Made by a program: the position numbers and the translations under genes. Below are positions 8,228-10,000 of a stretch of DNA of 10,000 nt, piece after piece (within the stretch, counting starts at the first letter, position 1; every line of letters starts with the position of its first letter). The stretch is from Anaeromyces robustus (taxonomy: Eukaryota > Neocallimastigomycota > Neocallimastigomycetes > Neocallimastigales > Neocallimastigaceae), in contig MCFG01000189.1 of NCBI GenBank assembly GCA_002104895.1, positions 1 to 10,000 on the forward strand. Direction: 5' to 3'. Under the pieces are notes generated by a model that made no database searches, had not been told where the DNA came from, and saw only the letters and a program-made list of their open reading frames with translations.

Positions 8228-9702
8228 ATAGATAGATATTAACAGAATATGAGTATAATATGTTTTAAGTTAAAAATTTTAGTAAATTATTATTATTATT
8301 ATTATTATTTATATATCATTACATTTATTAGTGGACCAATGGTAATCCAAGCAATTACAGAATATCCAATATTTTTTATAAATTTAAATACAAAGGTGTA
8401 ATTCCATATTTTTATAACTAAAATTGTTAAATAGGTAATAGCTAAAAATTCTAAAAGATTAAGAAATGTATCATAATGATTTAAAGGACAATCATATCTC
8501 CATTTACCATCATTTTCTTGAATATATGTTATTGGTTCTTTATAAAATAATAATGATGCCAATATAAATAAAACAATTACCAATATATATACAAAAATAA
8601 ATTCTTTATATAATGAATGTATATATAAAATTCCCTTATTGATTTTTTTCATTACAGTTTTAGTATCTAGTTCAACAGTTGATAGATTTACTGAGTCATC
8701 ATCAATTAATGAATTTCTCTGACTTCCATTTAAATCTAATTTATTTAATTCCCTTTCAATATTTATCAATATAGTTTCACTAAATGTTTTATTTTCATTT
8801 TCAATTTTTTTAACCCCGAGATTATCAGTAGAATTATTTATACATATATTTTTTTGTATATCATCTTGAAATAAATTTAAAACTATTTTTTCTGATTTAT
8901 TATATTTTATTCCTAATTTTTGTCCAATAGAAACATAAATAAAAAATAATATATATATTAATACTATTCCACAATGTTTAAAAAAATAATGTATTACACA
9001 TGAAACAAAATTATCATAAACATTAAAATAAAGACTAACAAAATAGGATAATATTCCAAAAAATATTAATTCACATTTCACATATCCTATATCTGATATT
9101 ATTCTTTTTCTTTTATAAAATGATATCATTAACATTATTATTAATATAATAATAATTATTGGAGAGGTTGCAATGCGTATATATTTAAAACTATAGAAAA
9201 AAAAAAGTTAAAAAAAAAAAAAAATATTTATTTTATTTTTTTTAAACATACAAGATAAAAATAATAAGATTAATATATTTATATTTTCCAATAAAATTTT
9301 ATTTAATTTATGTATTTATTTACCAAATCTTTGCATAAACTTTAAATTCACATTGTTTTCCTGTCCAACCTGGAATACAAACACATTGATTTAAATATGT
9401 ATTTTGATTTTTATCAAAATCACCTTTTTTACACATTGCTTTACCTTCAGAAACAGGACAAGTGACATCACAAATAGGATCTTGACAATAATAAAATCTT
9501 TTTTCATTATATAATTTTATTTGATTATCATTACAATCAACAATATCAATTTTTAATTCTTCATTTTTAAAATTAATTTTATTATTTTCTATAGATGCTA
9601 TGACATTAATTGATATTGGTTTTTCAGAAAAAATTTTAAAATTATTTAGTTCACATTTTCCTAAATTTAATAAAAAAGAAAACAAAACCGAAAAAATAAT
9701 AA

Positions 9703-9741
<39 letters not shown>

Positions 9742-9788
9742 AATTATAATATATAATATATTATTTTTTATATAATTTATTGTAGATA

Positions 9789-9819
<31 letters not shown>

Positions 9820-10000
9820 TCTTTTCTTTTCTTTTCTTTTTGATGTATCTATCTATTTATTTATTTTTTTTTTTACCTTTTGAAAAATTACAAGAATTTC
9901 CTTCTATTTCAATATCTTCACTAATATCATCAGGATATATTGTTAAAATAAAATCTGAATAATATTTAGATTCATCAATAATTACTTGATTAAATTTATC
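7648..10000 (-). CDS. Class C G-protein-coupled receptor with EGF-like stalk (5' part outside window)
   Basis: Four exons on the - strand in coding order: 10000-9877, 9660-9324, 9190-8323 and 8004-7648. They give 561 C-terminal residues; junction phases are 1, 2 and 0 and all join in frame. The visible ectodomain is beta-rich and Cys-containing, then EGF-like: cysteines at 100, 105, 109, 118, 134, 136 and 145, with CVCIPGWTGKQC at 134-145. The seven-helix domain follows. TM1 is about 159-180, starting IATSP (160-164) as in GABA-B-like receptors. TM2 is about 194-212, TM3 218-242, TM4 351-369, TM5 396-416, TM6 428-450 and TM7 457-479. C218 at the top of TM3 and C388 in the second outer loop (RYDCP) fit the conserved disulfide. 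The TM6 motif GYSVIAWITIGPLIN continues across the last splice into exon 4. The second intracellular loop (249-347) is about 99 aa, far longer than usual. The 80-residue tail holds CKIHKTYTCGC (504-514) and a Lys-rich end. The family senses extracellular ligands and signals through G proteins at the plasma membrane. Gut fungi are known to have many class C receptors with unusual ectodomains; the ligand-binding part here lies beyond base 10000. The weakest join is the last: its acceptor follows a poly-A run. Confidence 0.87.
8130..8231. repeat. Long (AAAT)n microsatellite in the last intron of gene 3
   Basis: Two blocks of AAAT units, about 8134-8161 and 8172-8231, are separated by a short AT-rich spacer. 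The second holds roughly fifteen units and ends in GATAGATA. Both lie inside the intron 8005-8322, between the exons that encode TM6 and TM7. Confidence 0.85.
9698..9834. repeat. Microsatellite cluster in the first visible intron of gene 3
   Basis: Within the intron 9661-9876, an AAAT array at about 9702-9742 is followed by a TA dinucleotide run (about 9786-9811) and then T-rich DNA with a TTTTC pentamer repeated about four times (about 9820-9840). No coding potential is seen. Confidence 0.8.

Noticed and set aside
8305-9135. Stand-alone membrane protein starting at the internal ATG and ending YK-stop
   Set aside because: The frame continues upstream to the acceptor at 9191-9192 and gives the IATSP motif of TM1. 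The stop lies within the intron, and the next exon supplies the rest of TM6 and TM7.
9320-9685. Stand-alone small secreted EGF-like protein
   Set aside because: Its apparent start is a TTG inside an intron, and its end is an intron donor (TG|GTAAAT). Exons on both sides join in phase, so it is part of the receptor gene.

Overview
This is a very AT-rich eukaryotic window with three spliced protein genes. The intergenic DNA and introns are almost pure A/T, with homopolymer runs and (AAAT)n/(AAT)n microsatellites. The coding exons are short, use A/T-ending codons and are split by small GT-AG introns. Extreme AT content, dense small introns, the standard genetic code and a class C receptor with an EGF-like stalk best fit an anaerobic gut fungus (Neocallimastigomycota). 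A dictyostelid-like organism is the main alternative, but about ten introns in one gene would be unusual there. This is an inference; no ribosomal or organellar marker is present.

Layout. Bases 1-938 are upstream DNA with long T tracts, a short possible leftover exon (28-111) and a perfect small hairpin (811-834). Gene 1 (939-2139, +, four exons, 229 aa) is a NOPCHAP1/DUF4598-type box C/D snoRNP assembly factor with a Ser/Asp-rich tail. Bases 2140-4025 have no gene that I can support, but they are rich in repeats: a 57-bp tandem array, A-rich tracts, an inverted repeat, a duplicated motif with a palindrome, and 7-bp and 15-bp arrays. Gene 2 (4026-6801, +, eleven exons, 390 aa) is an HTATSF1/Cus2-type U2 snRNP splicing factor with an RRM and a UHM. 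Bases 6802-7647 separate convergent genes and hold a 55-bp tandem array. Gene 3 (7648-10000, -, at least four exons, 5' end outside the window) encodes the C-terminal 561 aa of a class C G-protein-coupled receptor with an EGF-like stalk, seven transmembrane segments, an unusually long second intracellular loop and a Cys/His-containing tail.

The genes are independent units, not an operon. Genes 1 and 2 both serve RNA-protein machines (snoRNP assembly and U2 snRNP/prespliceosome), which is probably coincidence. Gene 3 is a surface sensor. Exon joins were worked out by hand by matching intron phase at every junction; all junctions keep the frame open, but no transcript evidence was available. 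I saw no tRNA, rRNA, CRISPR array or transposase.
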